DNA of 64,000 nt from Kingdonia uniflora (lineage: Eukaryota > Streptophyta > Magnoliopsida > Ranunculales > Circaeasteraceae). Below the pieces are notes generated by a model. It saw nothing but the letters and a program-made list of their open reading frames with translations. It did no database searches and was not told the DNA's origin. Location: assembly GCA_014058105.1 (NCBI GenBank), contig JACGCM010001793.1, forward strand, positions 1,054,001 through 1,118,000, written 5' to 3'. The position numbers and the translations under genes are program-made. Shown here in pieces: positions 43,441-58,309 of the stretch (the first letter of the stretch is position 1; each line of letters starts with the position of its first letter).

Positions 43441-46400
43441 TTTCACCAAGTTTAGACTTCTACTTCAACAGTTGTGACATCTACTTCAAAAGATCTGATT
43501 TTTACTTTGACAGATCAGACTTCGACTTTGACAGATCTTACTTTTTACTTCGCGAAGTTCAGACTTCTACTTTAACAGTTTAGACTTCTACTTCAGCAGA
43601 TCATACTTCTACTTCAATCTTAGACTTTGACAGATCACACATTTCACTTCACAAAGTTCAGACTTCTACTTCGATATATCAGATTTCTACTTCGACAGAT
43701 CATACTTTTTACTTCACCAAGTTCAAACTACTACTTCAATAATTCAAATTTCTACTCAGCTGATCAGACTTTTACTTGGACAGATCAGACTACGACTTCG
43801 ACAGATCAAACTTCTCACTTTACCAAGTTTAAACTCCTAATTCGACTGATCGGACTTCAACTTCGGCTGATCACACTTTTCCTTTCACCAAATTCAATCT
43901 TCTACTTTAATAGTTCAGACTTCTACTTCGACAGATCACACATTTCATTTTGCTAAGTTCAGACTTCTACTTCCACATATCAGACTTCTACATCGACAAA
44001 TTAGACTTCAACTTAGACAGATCACACTTTTCACTTCACCAAGTTCTGACTTCTATTTTGGTAGGTCAGACTTCCACTTTGACAGATAGAAGTTTTTACT
44101 TCACCAAGTTCAGAATTCTTTTTCAGTAGTTCAGACTTCTACTTCAATAGATCAGACTTCAACATTAACAGATCAGACTTCAACTTTGAGAGATTACACA
44201 TTTCATTCTACCAATTTCAGAATTCAACTTCAATAGTTCAGACTTCAACCTCAACAAATCAGACTTTTACTTCGACAGATCAGACTTTGACTTTGACTGA
44301 TCACACTTTTCACTTTACCAAGTTTAGACTTCTACTCTGACAAATCTGACTTCGCCTTCTACAGATCATACTTTTTACTTTTCCAAGTTTAAACATCTAC
44401 TTTAACTGATCAAACTTCTACTTTGATAGATCAGACTTCGACTTTGACATATCACACTTTTTACTTCACCAAGTTCAGGCTTCATCTTTGATAGATCAGA
44501 CTTCTACATCAACAAATCACACTTTTAACTTTACCAAGATCAAACTTCTACTTTGACAGATCTGACTTTGTCTTTGATCGGTCATACTTTTCACATTACC
44601 AAATTTAGACTTCCACTTCGACAGATCAGACATCGACTTCGATTGATCGTATTTTTAACATCACCAAATTCAGACTTCTACTTAGACTGATCAGACTTCT
44701 ACTTCGACATATAAAACATCGACTTCGACAGATCACGCTTTTTACTTTACAAAGCTAAGACTTCTACTTCAATCATTCAGACTTCTACTTCAACAGATCA
44801 AATTTCAATTTTGACTGATCACACTTTTCTTTCCACCAAGTTCAGACTTCTTTTACAATAGATCAGACTTCTACTTTGACAGATTAGACTTTAAGTTCGG
44901 AAGATCATACTTTTTACTTTACCAAGTTCAGACTTCTACTTTAACAGATCAGACTTTGACATCGACAGATCAGACTTCTACTCTAGTAGAATAGTCTTCT
45001 ACTTTGGCAGATCAATCTTCTAGTTCAATTGATCAGACTTTGACATATCACACTTTTTACATCATAAAGTTCAGACTTCTACTTTAACAGTTCGGACTTT
45101 TACTTCAACAGATCAGACTCCTACCTCGGTAGATCAGACTTCGACTTTGACAGATCATACTTTTTACTTCACCAAGTTCAGACTTCTACTTCGGCAGATC
45201 AGTCTTCAGCTTCAACAGATCATACTATTAACTTAACCAAGTTTTGACTTCTACTTTAGCAGTTCCGTCTTAAACTTCAACAGATCAGACTTATACTTTG
45301 ACAGATCGGAATTTGACTTTGACAGATCATTAATTTCATTCTGCCAAGTTTAGTCTTATACATTAACAGTTTAAACTTCTACTTCAACAGACCAAACATT
45401 AACTTCGGCAGATCAGACTTTGACTTCAACTGATCACAATTTTAGCTAGACCAAGTTCAGACTTCAACTCCAAAGAATCATACTTCAACTTCGACAGATC
45501 AAACTTCTTAATTTACCAAGTTCAAACATCTACTTCAACGGATCAAACTTCTACTTTGACAGATTAGATTTCGACTTCGGCAGATCATACTATTCACTTT
45601 ACCAAGTTCAGACTTCTACATTAACAGATCAGACTTCTTCCTCGATAGATTAGATATCGACTTTGACAGATCGCAATTTTCAATTTACCAATATCAGACT
45701 TCTACTTTAATAGATCAGAATTCGACTTTGACTGATCACACTGTTCACTTAACCAAGTTCAGACTTCTACTTCGACAGGTCAGACTTCGACTTCGATAAT
45801 CACACTTTGTTATTTAAGAAGTTCAGAGTTTTACTTCAACTGATCAGACTTCAATTTCGACGGATCACACTTTTTACTTTACCAAGATATATCTTCTACT
45901 TCAATGGATCAAACTTTGGCTTCGATAGATTGCACTTTTTACTTAATAAAGTTTAGACTTCAACTTCAACTGATCAGACTTTTACTTCGACTGATCAGAC
46001 TTCGACCTTGACAGATCATACTTCTCATTCTACCAAGGTCAGACTTCTAGTTCAACAGTTCAGACTTCTACTTAAACTGATCTGACTTATACTTTGACAG
46101 ATTAGACTTTGACTTCGACAGATTAAGCATTTCACTTCACCAAGTTTAGACTTCAACCTCTATTGATCAGATTTCTACTTAGACAGTTCAGACTTCTACT
46201 TCAGCAATTCAGACTTCAACTTCAACAGATCTGACTTCTATGTTGACTGATCAGACTTCGACTATGACAGATCATACTTTTTACTTTACCAAGTTTAGAC
46301 TTCTACATCGATAGATCAGACTTCAAATTTGACTGATCACAATTTTTATTATACCAACTTCAGACTTCAATTTTGGCAGATCACACTTTGTCTTCGACAG

Positions 46401-49400
46401 TTCACACTTTTCACTTTACCAAGTTCAGAATTCTTCTTCAACAGATCAAACTTCTACATCGGCAGATTAGACTTTGACTTCGACGGATCACACTTTTCAC
46501 TTCACCAAGTTTAGACTTCTACTTTGGCAAATCAAACTTCTATTTTAACAGATCATTCTTCAAACTTTACCAGGTTCAGAATTCTACTTCAGCAGTTACG
46601 ACTTCCTCTTCAACAGATCAGACTTCTACTTTGATAGATCAGACTTTAACTTTGAAAGATCTCAATTTTCATTCTGCCACGTAAAGACTTCTACTTTAAC
46701 AGCTCAGACTTCTACTTCAGCAGATCAGACTTTAACTTCGACAGATTAGACTTCGACTTGGACAGATCACACTATTCTCTTGACCATGTTCAGACTTCTA
46801 CACCAAAGAATCAAACTTCGACTTCGACAGATCAAACCTTTTACTTTACCAAGATCAGACATCTACTTCAACAGATCAAACTTTTACTTTGACAGATCAG
46901 ACTTTGACTTCGGCAAATCATAGTTTTAAGTTTCCCAAGTTCAGACTTTAACAGATCAGACATCGACTTCAACATATCACACTTTTCTATTTACCAAGAT
47001 TAGACTTCAACTTTGGTAGACCAGATTTCGACTTTGACAGATCACACTTTTTTCTTAACCAAGTTCAGACTTCTGCCTCGACAGATCAGACTTCAACTTC
47101 GACAATTACACTTTTTTAATCACGAAGTTCGGACTTCAACTTTAACTGATCAGACTGATTATACTTTGATTTCGACAGATCTCATTTTTAACTTTACCAA
47201 GATCTAACTTCTACTTTATTAGATCAGACTTCGACTTCGACATATTACAATTTTTACTTCATGAAGTTAAGACTTCTGCTTTAACTGATCAGACTTTTTC
47301 TTTGACAGATCAGACTTCGACCACGATAGATCATACTTTTCATTCTACCAAGATTAGACCTCTGCTTTAACAGTTCAAACTTCTACTTAAACTAATCAGA
47401 CTTATACTTTAATAGATTAGAATTCAACATCGAAAGATGACACTTTTCACTTTACCAAGTTAAGACTTCTACTTTGACAGATCAGACTTTGACTTCACCA
47501 AATCATACTTTTTACTTTACCAAGTTCAGATTTCAATTACGACAATTCAGACATCGAATTTGACAGATCACACTTTTTACTTCACCAAGTTTAGACATCT
47601 ACTTCGGCAGTTCAGACATCTACTTCGACAGATCAGACTTTAACTTCGACAGGTCTCACTTATTACTTCGCCAAGTTCAAACTTCTACTTCTACAGTTCA
47701 GACTTCTACACCAACAAATCAGAATTCTACTTCGACAGATCAAATTTCGACTTTGTTAGATCACAGTTTTAATTTAACCAAATTTAGACTTCTACTTCAA
47801 TAGTTCAGATCGCCACTTCGACAGATCAGACTTTGACTTACACAGATCACACATTTCACTTCTCCATGTTTAGACTTCTACTTCGACAGATCATACTTTT
47901 TACTTTACCAAGTGCAGACTTCTATTTCTGCAGTTCAGACTTCTACTACGACAGATCAGACTTCTACTTCGAATGGTTAGACTTTGACTATGAGAGATCA
48001 TACTTTTCACTTTACTAAATTCAGACTTCTACTTCGGCAGATCATAATTTAACTTTGACAGATCGGACTTCGACTTCAGCGGATCACACTTTCTGCTTTT
48101 CCAAAATCAAACTACTACGTAGAGGGGTCAGACTTTGACTTCGAAAAATCACCCATTTTACTTTACCAAGTTCATACATCTACTTCAACATATCAGACTT
48201 CTACTTCGAATGATCAGACTTCGACTTCGACAAATAACACTTTTCACTTTACCAAAATAAGACTTCAACTTCAACAGGTAAGACTTCGACTTCGATGAAT
48301 CACACTTTTAACTACCCAAAGTTAAGACATCTGCTTCAACTGTTTAGACTTCTACTTTGACTGATCAGATATCGACATCGACAGATCACACTTTTCAATT
48401 TTCCAAGTTCAGACTTTGACTTTGGCAGATCAGACTTCGACTTCAACAGATTATACTTTTTACTTTACGATGTTCAGACTTTTACTTCGACTGGTCAGAA
48501 TTTAACTTCGACAGATCATACTTTTCATTCTTCCAAGTTCAGACATCTGCTACATCAGTTTAGACTTCTACTTCAACAGAGTAGAATTATACTTCGACAA
48601 ATCTTACTTCGACTTCGACAGATCATATTTTTCAGTTTACCAAGTTAAAACTTCTACTTTGATAGATCTCATTTTTCACTTTACCAAGTTCAGACTTTAA
48701 CTTTAGCAAATCAGAACTGTACCTCGACATATCAGACTTTGACTTTGATAGATTACACTTTTCACTTCACTAAGTTAAGATTTCTACTTCAACAGTTCAG
48801 ACATCTATATCAACAGATCAGACTTTTACTTCGATACATCAAATTTCCACTTCGACAAATCTCACTTTTTTACTTGACCAAGTTCAGACTTCTATTTCAA
48901 CAGATTATACTTCTTCAGTGACAGATTAGACTTTGACTTTGACAGATTGCACATTTCATTCCACCAAGTTCTGGCTTCAATTATAGCAGTTCAGACTTTA
49001 ACTTCAGCAGATCAGAGTTCTACTTCGACAAATCTCACTTTTTACTTCACCAAGCTCATACATCTACTTCGACAGAACGTACTTCTACTTCGATTGATCA
49101 GACTTCGACAGATCACACTTTTTACTTTACCAAGATAATACATCTACATCAGCAGATCAAAATTCTAATTTGACAGATCAGACTTTGATTTCGACAAATC
49201 TTACTTTTTACTTCACAAAGTTAAGACTTCATCTTCGATAGATCATACTTTTTAATTTACCAAGATAAGACTTTTACTTTGATAGATAAGACTTCCACTT
49301 AGACCCATTACACTTTTTACTTTACTAAGTTTAGACTTCAACTTCGAAAAATTAGAATTTGACTTCGATAGATCATACTTTTCAATTCACCAAATTCAGA

Positions 49401-50250
49401 CTTTTACTTCGACAAATCAAACTTCTACTTTGACATATCAGTCATCGACTTTGACAGATCATACTTCTCAATTCTCCAAGTTTTATCTTCTACTTCAATC
49501 GATCAGACTTCTACATCGACAGATCAGATTTTGATTTCGACTAATCACTCGTTTCCTTCCACCAAGTTTAGACTTCTACTTCAACAGTTCAGACTCTCCT
49601 TAGACAGATAAGACTTTGACTTCGACAGATCACACTTTTAACTTTACCAAGATCAGACATCTACTTTAACAAATCCGACTTTGACTGATCATACTTTTAA
49701 CTTAATCAAGTTCAGACTTTCACTTTAGCAGATCTGACTTCTACGTCGACAGATAACACTTCAAATTCGAAAGATCACATTTTTTACTTCACCAAGTTAA
49801 GATTTCTACTTCAATAGTTCAGAAATAAACATCAACAGATCAGATTTCTACTTCAATAGATTAGACTTCCACTTCGACAGATCATACATTTTACTTCACC
49901 ATGTTCAGTCTTCTACTTCAGAAGTTTAGACTTTGACTTTGACAGATCAGACTTCTTCATTGACAGATCAGACTTTGACTTTGACAGATCATACTTTTCA
50001 CTTTACCAAGTTCAGACTTCTACTCCAAAAAATTAGATTTGACTTTGACAGATCAAAATATTTAGTTTACCAAGATCAGACATCTACTTTAGTAAAGCAG
50101 ACTTCAATTTCAACAGATTAGACTTCGACTTTAATAAATCTTACTATTCACTTCACTAAGCTTAGACATCTACTTCGGCAGATCATACCTCAATTTTTAC
50201 AAATCAGACTTCAACATTGACATATCATACTTTTAACTTCTCCATGTTTA
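43441..50250 (+). repeat. Large array block, first copy (partner 58310-64000)
   Basis: Rare variants of the array units recur in the same order 13.5-14.9 kb later: GTTGTGACAT at 43471 and 58340 (offset 14869), CATAAAGTTCAGAC at 45064 and 59874 (14810), CCAAAGAATC at 45470 and 60281 (14811), TCACAGTTTTAATT at 47761 and 61278 (13517), CTTCTCCATGTT at 50237 and 63989 (13752). The change of offset near 46-47.6 kb shows an indel of about 1.3 kb. Confidence 0.85.
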
Positions 50251-53200
50251 GACTTCATTTTCGACAGATCTAACTTTGGATTCGACGGATAATACTTTTT
50301 ACTTTACCAAGATCAGACTTCTACTTTGATAGATAAGACTTCCACTTTGACCGATCACACTTTTTACTTTGCCAAGCTCAAACTTTAACTTCGACAGATT
50401 AGACTTCGACTTCGATAGATCACACTTTTCACTTCACCAAATTCAGACTTCTACTTTGACTGAACAAACTTCTACATCGACATATCAGACATCGACTTCA
50501 ACATATCACACTTTTTATTTCACAAAGTTCAGACTTTTACTTCAATCGACCAGACTTCTACCTCGACGGATCAGATTTCAATTTAGACCGATCATACTTT
50601 TCCTTCCACCAAGTTCAGACTTCAACTTCGACAGATCAGACTTCAACTTCGACAGATCACACTTTTCACTTTACCAAGTTTAGACTTTAACTTTAGCAGA
50701 TCAGACTTCTTCTTCAACAGATCAGACTTCGACTTGGACAGATCACACTTTTATTTCACCAACTTTAAACTTCTACTTTGACAGATCTGGCTTCGACTTC
50801 AACAAATCTCACTTTTTTACTTCACAAAGTTCAGACTTCTACTTCAATAGATTTGACTTCTACTTCGACAGATCAGACTTTAACTTCGACAATTCATACT
50901 TTTTACTTTGCCAAGTTAAAACTTCTTCGTCAGAAGTTCAGACTTCTACTTCAATAGATCAGAATTGTACTTTGACAGGACAAATTTAGACTTCGACACA
51001 TCACACATTTAATTCCACCAATTCAGACATCTATATTAGTAGTTCAGACCTCTACTTTGACAGGTCAGACTTTGACTTCGACGGATCACCCTTTTCACTT
51101 TACCAAGTTCAGACTTTTACTTCAAAAGATCAGAATTTGACTTAGACAGATTAAATTTTTTACTTCACCAAGTTTAGACTTCTACTTCGACAGATCATAC
51201 TTTACACTTTACCAAGTACAGACTTCTACTTTTGTAGTTCAGACTTCTACTTCAACAGATCAGACTTCTACTTTGACAGATCAGACTTTGGCTACGACAA
51301 ATCATACTTTTCACTTAGCAAAGTTCAGACTTCTACCTCGAGAGATCATACTTAAACTTTGACTGATCGGACTTCGACTTCAGCAGATCAAACTTTCTAC
51401 TTTACCAAAATCAAACTACTACTTAGACTTCTCAGATTTCGACTTCGACATATCACAGTTTTCACTTTACCAAGTTCAGAGTTCTACTTTAAAAGATCAG
51501 ATTTCACCTTTGACAGATCAGACTTCGATAGATCAAACTTTTTACTTCACCAAGTTTAGACTTCTACTTCAATAGATCATGCTTTTCACTTTACCAAGTG
51601 CAGACTTCTACTTCTGCAGTTAGACTTCTACATCAACAGATCAGATTTTGACTATGATAGATCATACTTTTTACTTTACAAAGTTCAGACATCTACCTCG
51701 ACAGATCATACTTCAACTTTGACAGATCGGACTTCGACTTGAGCAGATCACACTTTCTACTTTGCAAAAATTAAACTACTACTTAGACTGGTCAGACTTC
51801 GACTTCAACATATTACACTTTTCACTTTACCAAGTTCTGACATCTACTTTAACAGATCTGACTTCTACTTCGTCAGATCAGACTTCGACTTAGGCAGATC
51901 ACACATTTCTCTTTACCAAGATCAGACTTCAACTACGACAGATATGACTTTGACTTCGACTGATCACACTTTTAACTTTACGAAGTTCAGACTTCTACTT
52001 CAACTATTCAGACTTTTACTTTGACTGATCAGACTTTGACTTCGACAAATCACACTTTTTACTTTACCAAGTTCAGACTTTTACATCTACAGATCAGAAT
52101 TTGACTTCGACAGTTCACACTTTTCACTTTTCATGTTTAGACTTCGGCTTTGACAGATCAGACTTCAACTTCAACAGATCGCATTTTTTACTTCACGATG
52201 TTCAGGCTTTTACTTCGACTGATCAAACGTTGACTTTGACAGATCATATTTTTCATTCTTCCAAGTTCAGACATCTACATCATCTGCTCAAACTTCAATT
52301 TCAACAGTGCAGAATTATACTTCGACAGATCCGACTTCGACTTCGACAGATCATTTTTTTCACTTTACCAAGTTCAAACTTCTAATTCAACAGATCACAC
52401 TTTTCACATTACCAAGTTCAGACTTTAACTTTAGCAGGTTAGAATTCTACTTCGACAGATCAGACTTCGACTTTGTCAGATCACACTTTTCACTTCTCCA
52501 AGTAAAGATTTATACTTCGACGGTTTGGATATCTACATTAATAGATCAGACTTTTTTGATAGAATAGATTTCCACTTCGACAGATCATACGTTTTACTTC
52601 GCCAAGATTAGACTTCTACTTAAGAAGTTCAGACTTCTACTTTAATAGATCAGACATTTAAATTGACTAATCCGACTTTGACTTTGACAGATCATACTTT
52701 CCACTTTACCAAGTTCAGACTTCAACACCGACAAATCAAACTTCGACTTTAATAGATCACACATTTTACTTTTCCAAATTCAGACATCAACTTCAATAGA
52801 TCAGTCTTCTACTTCAACAAATCAGACTTCAATTTTGAAAAATCTCACTTTTTATTTCACCAGGCTCTGACTTCTACTACAACAGATCATACTTCTACTT
52901 TAACAGATCAGACTTTGACTTTGACATATCATACATTTTACTTTACCAAGTTCAGACTGCTTCTTCGACAGATCAGACTTCGAATTCGACAAATCATATT
53001 TTTTACTTTACCAAGGCCAGACTACTACTTTGATAGATAAGACTTCGACTTCAACTTTGACAGATTAGACTTCGACTTTGATAGATCTCACTTTTGACAT
53101 CACCAAATTCAAACTTCTACTTCGACAGATCAAACTTCTACTTTATCATATCATACATCGACTTCGACAGATCACACTTTTCAATACACCAAGATCAAAC

Positions 53201-56200
53201 TTCTACATCAACCGATCATACTTTTCACTTTACCAAGATCAGACTTCTACTTTGATAGATAAGACTTCCACTTGGACCGATCACACTATTCACTTTACCA
53301 AGTTCTGACTTCAACTTTGACAAATAGGACATCAACTTCGACCGATCACACTTTTTAACTTCACGAAGTTCTGACTTCTACTTCAACTGTTCAGACTTCT
53401 ACTTTGACTGATCAGACTTTGACTTTGACAGATCATACTTTTCACTTTACCAAGTTCAGATTTCGACTTTGACAGATCACAGTTTGACTTCAACAGGTCG
53501 CACATTGTACTTCTTGATGTTTAAACTTTTACTTTGACTGATCAGACTTTGACTGCGACAGATCATACTTTTTATTCTACCTAGTTCAGACATCTACTTC
53601 ATCAGGTCAGACTTCTACTTCAACAGAGCAGAATTATACTTCGACAGATCCGACTTCGACTTCGAAAGATCATACTTTTCACTTTACCAAGTTCAAACTT
53701 CTACATCGACAGATCGCACTTTTATCATTACCAAGTTCAGACTTTTACTTTAGCATATCAGAATTCTACATCGACGGATCAAATATAGACTTCGACAGAT
53801 CGCACTTTTCACTTCACCAAGATAAGAATTCTACTTCAACAGTTCATTCATCTACATTAACAGATCAAACTTCTACATCGATAGATCAGATTTCCACTTC
53901 GAGAGATCACACTTTTAACTTTACCAAGTTATGACTTTTACTTAAGAAGTTTAGACTTCTACTTCAGCAAATCCGACTTCTTCGGTGACAGATCAGACTT
54001 TGACTTTGACAGATTACACATTTCATTCCACCATGTTAAGGCTTTAATTTTAGCATTTAAGACTTCTACTTCAACAGATCATAATTTTTCACCCACAGAT
54101 CAGACTTTGACTTTGATAGATCATACTTTTTACTTTACCAAGTTCAAACTTCTACTCCGACAAATCAGACTTCGACTTCGACAGATCGCACTTTTTACTT
54201 TATCAAGTTCAGACATCTGCCTCAACAGATCAGACTTCTACTTCGACAGATCTGACTTTCACTTTGACAAATCATACTTTTTACTTCACCAAGCTCAGAT
54301 ATCTACTTCGATAGATCATACTTCTACTTCCAAAGATCAGACTTCAACTTTGACATATCTTACTTTTTACTTCTCCAAGTTTAGACAACTTATTCGATAG
54401 ATCATTCTTTTTTACTTTACCAACATCAGACTTCAACTTCGATTGATAAGACTTCCTCTTTGACCCATCACACTTTTAATTTTACCAAGTTCAGACTTTA
54501 ACTTCGACAGATAAGACATCGACTTCGATAGATCATACTTTTCACTTTACCAAATTCTAATTTCTACTTGGACATATCAAACTTTTACTTTGACATATCA
54601 GACATCGACTTTGATAGATCACACTTTCCAATTCACCAAGTTCTGACTTCAACTTCAACCGATCAGCCTTCTAATTTGACAGATTAGATTTTAATTTCAA
54701 TCGATCACACTTTTCCTTCCACCAAGTTTAGACTTTTACTTCAACAGTTCTGACATCTCCTTGGACAGATCACACTTTTCACATTACAAAGTTTTGACTT
54801 TTACTTTAGCAGATCAGACTTCTACGTCTACAAATCAAACTTCATCTTCGACAGATCACACATTTCACTTCACCAAGTTAAGATTTCTACTTCAACAGTT
54901 CAAACAACAATACCAACATATCAGACTTCTTCTTTGATAGATCAGACTTCCACTTTGACCGATCATACTTTTTACTTTACCAAGTTTTGATTTCTACTTA
55001 AGAACTTTAGACTTCGAATTCAGCAGATCAGTCTTTTTCATTGACAGATCAGATTTTATCTTTGACAGATTACACATTTCATTCCACCAAGTTCAATCTT
55101 CTACTTTAGCAGTTCAGACTTCTACTTCAACAGATCAAACTTTTACATCGACAGATATGACTTCGACTTTGACAGATCATACATTTCACTTTACCAAGTT
55201 CAAACTTCTACACCGACAAATCAGACTTCGACTTCGACAAAACACACTTTTTACTTAACCAAGTTCTGACATCTACCTCAGCAGATCAGACTTGAACTTC
55301 GACAGATCAGACTTTGTCTTCAACAAATCTAGCTTTTCTCATCACCAAGCTCAGACTTCTACTTTGGCAGATCATATTTCTACTTCCACAGATCAGACTT
55401 CGACTTTGACATATCATACTTTTTACATCTCCAAGTTCAGACTTCATTTTTGACAGATCAGACTACGAATTCGACAGATCATACTTTTTGCTTTACCAAG
55501 ATCAGACTTCTACTTTGATAGATATGGCTTCTACTTTGACCAATTGCACTTTTCAATTTACCAAGTTCAGCCTTCAACTTCGACAGACCAGACTTCAACT
55601 TCGATAAATTACACTTTTCACTTCACCAAATTCAGACTTCTACTTCTACAGATCAAACTTTTTACTTCACCAAGTTCAGAATTTGACTTCAGCAGTTCAG
55701 ACTTCTACTTCAACAGTTCAGACTTCTACTTCAACAATTTTGAAATTTACTTCGATAGACTAGACTTCGACTTTGACAGGTCATACTTTTTACTTCGCCA
55801 AGTTCAGACTTCTACGTCAACAGTTTAGACTTCTTCTTCAGCAAATCAGAATTCTACTTCGACAGATCAGATTTCCACTTCAACAGATCACAGATTTAAT
55901 ACAACCAAGTTCAAACTTCTACTTCAGCAGTTCAGACCTCTTCTTCGACAGGTTTGACTTCAACTACGTCAGATCACACTTTTCACTTTACCAAGTTCAG
56001 ACTTCTACATCCAAATATTAGATTTATACTTCGACAGATCAGACTTCAACTTTGACAGATCAAACTTTTTACTTCAACAAATTTAGACTTCTACTTCGAC
56101 AGTCATACTTTTAACTTTACCAAGTGCTGACTTCTACTTCAGCAGTTCAAAATTCTACTTCAACAGATCAGACTTCTACTTCGACAGATAAGACTTTGAC

Positions 56201-58309
56201 TACGACAGATCATAATTTTCCCTTTAATAAGTTCAGACTTCAACTTCGCAGATCATACTTCAAATTTGTATGATTGGACTTCGACATCAACGGATCATAC
56301 TTTTAACTTTACCAAAATCAAACTATTACTTAGACAGTTCAGACTTCAACTTCGACAGATCACACTATTCACTTTACCAAGTTCAGACATCTACTTTAAC
56401 AGATTAGACTTAAACTTTATCAGATCATACTTCAACTTCGACAAATCCACACTTTTTACTTTACCAAGATCAGACTTCAACTTTGACAGATAAGATTTCG
56501 ACTTTGATAGATCACACTTTTAACTTCACGAAGTCCAGACATCTACTTCAGCTGTTCAGAATTCAACTTAGACGGATTGGACTTCGAGTTTGACAGATCA
56601 CATTTTTTACTTTACCAAATTCAGACTTCGACTTTGGCAGATCAGACATCGACTTTGATAGATCATACTTTTTACTTCACCAAATTCTGATTTTAACTTT
56701 GACTGATCAGACTTTGACTACAGCAGATCATACTTTTCATTCTACAAAGTTCAGATATCTACTTCATCAGTTCAGATTTCTACTTCAACAAAGCAGAATT
56801 ATACTTCGACAGATCTGACTTCGACTTCGACAGATCAAACATTTCACATTACCAAGTTCAAACATCTATTTCGACAGATCACACTTTTCACTTTACCAAG
56901 TTCTAATTTTTACTTTAGCAAATCAAAATTCTACTTCGACAGATCAAACTTTGATTTCAAAAGATCACAATTTTCCCTTTACCAAGTTCTGACTTTTACT
57001 TTAGCAAATTAAACTTTTACTTCGACAGATCAGACTTCGACTTCGATAGATAACACTTTTGACTTTACCAAGTTAATATTTCAACATCAACAGTTCAGAC
57101 ATCTACATCAAAAGAATAGACTTCTACTTTGATAGATCAGATTTCTACTTCGACAGATCAAACTATTTACTTCACTAAGTTAAGACTTTTACTTCAGAAG
57201 TGCAGACTTCTACTTTAACAGATCAGACTTCTTCAGTTATAGATCAGAATTTGATTTTGACAGATTATACATTTCATTCTACTTTAACAGTTCAGACTTC
57301 TTCTTTAACAGTTTAGACTTCAACTTCATCATTTCATACTTTTACATCGACAGATCTTACTTTGACTTTGACAGATCATACTTTCCACTTTACCAGGATA
57401 AGACTTCTTCTACGGTAAATCAGACTTCGAAATCGATGGATCACACTTTTTACTTTACAAAGTTCAGACATCTACTTCAACAGATCAGAATTCTAATTCG
57501 ACAGATCAGACATTGATTTGACAAATCTTACTTTTCACTTCACCAAGCTCAGACTTCTACTTCGACAGATCATACTTCTACTTCAGCAGATCAGACTTCG
57601 ACTTTGACATGTCACACTTTTTACTTCACCAACTTCAGACTTCTTCAAAAAATTAGACTTTGAATTCGGCAGATCTTACTTTTCACTTTACCAAGATCAG
57701 ACTTCTACATTGATAGATAAGACTTCCACTTTGACTGATAACACTTTTCACTTTACCAAGTTCAGACTTTAACTTCGATAGATCAGACATCGACTTCAAT
57801 AGATCATACTTTTTACATCACCAAATTCAGACTTCTATTTCGACGGATCAAACATCTACTTCGACATATCAGACATCGACTTTGACAGATCACACTTTTC
57901 AATTCACGAAGTTTAGACTTCTACTTCAACTGATCAGACTTCTACTTCAACAGATTAAATTTTTATTTCGATCGATCATACTTTTCGTTCTACCAAGTTC
58001 AGACTTTTCTGCAACAGTTAATACATCTACATGGACAGATCAGGCTTCAACTTGGACAGATCATATTTTTAACTTTACCAAGTTCATACTTTTACTTTTG
58101 TAGATCAGGCTTCTACTTTGATAGATAAAACTTCAACTTTGACAAATCACACTTTTAACTTCAGGAAGTTCAGACATCAACTTCATCTGTTCAGACTTCT
58201 ACTTAGGCAGTTTAGACTTCGAGTTCGACAAATCACATTTTTCACTTTACCAAATTCAGACATCGACTTTGACAGATCAGACTTTGACTACAATAGATCA
58301 CACTTTTTA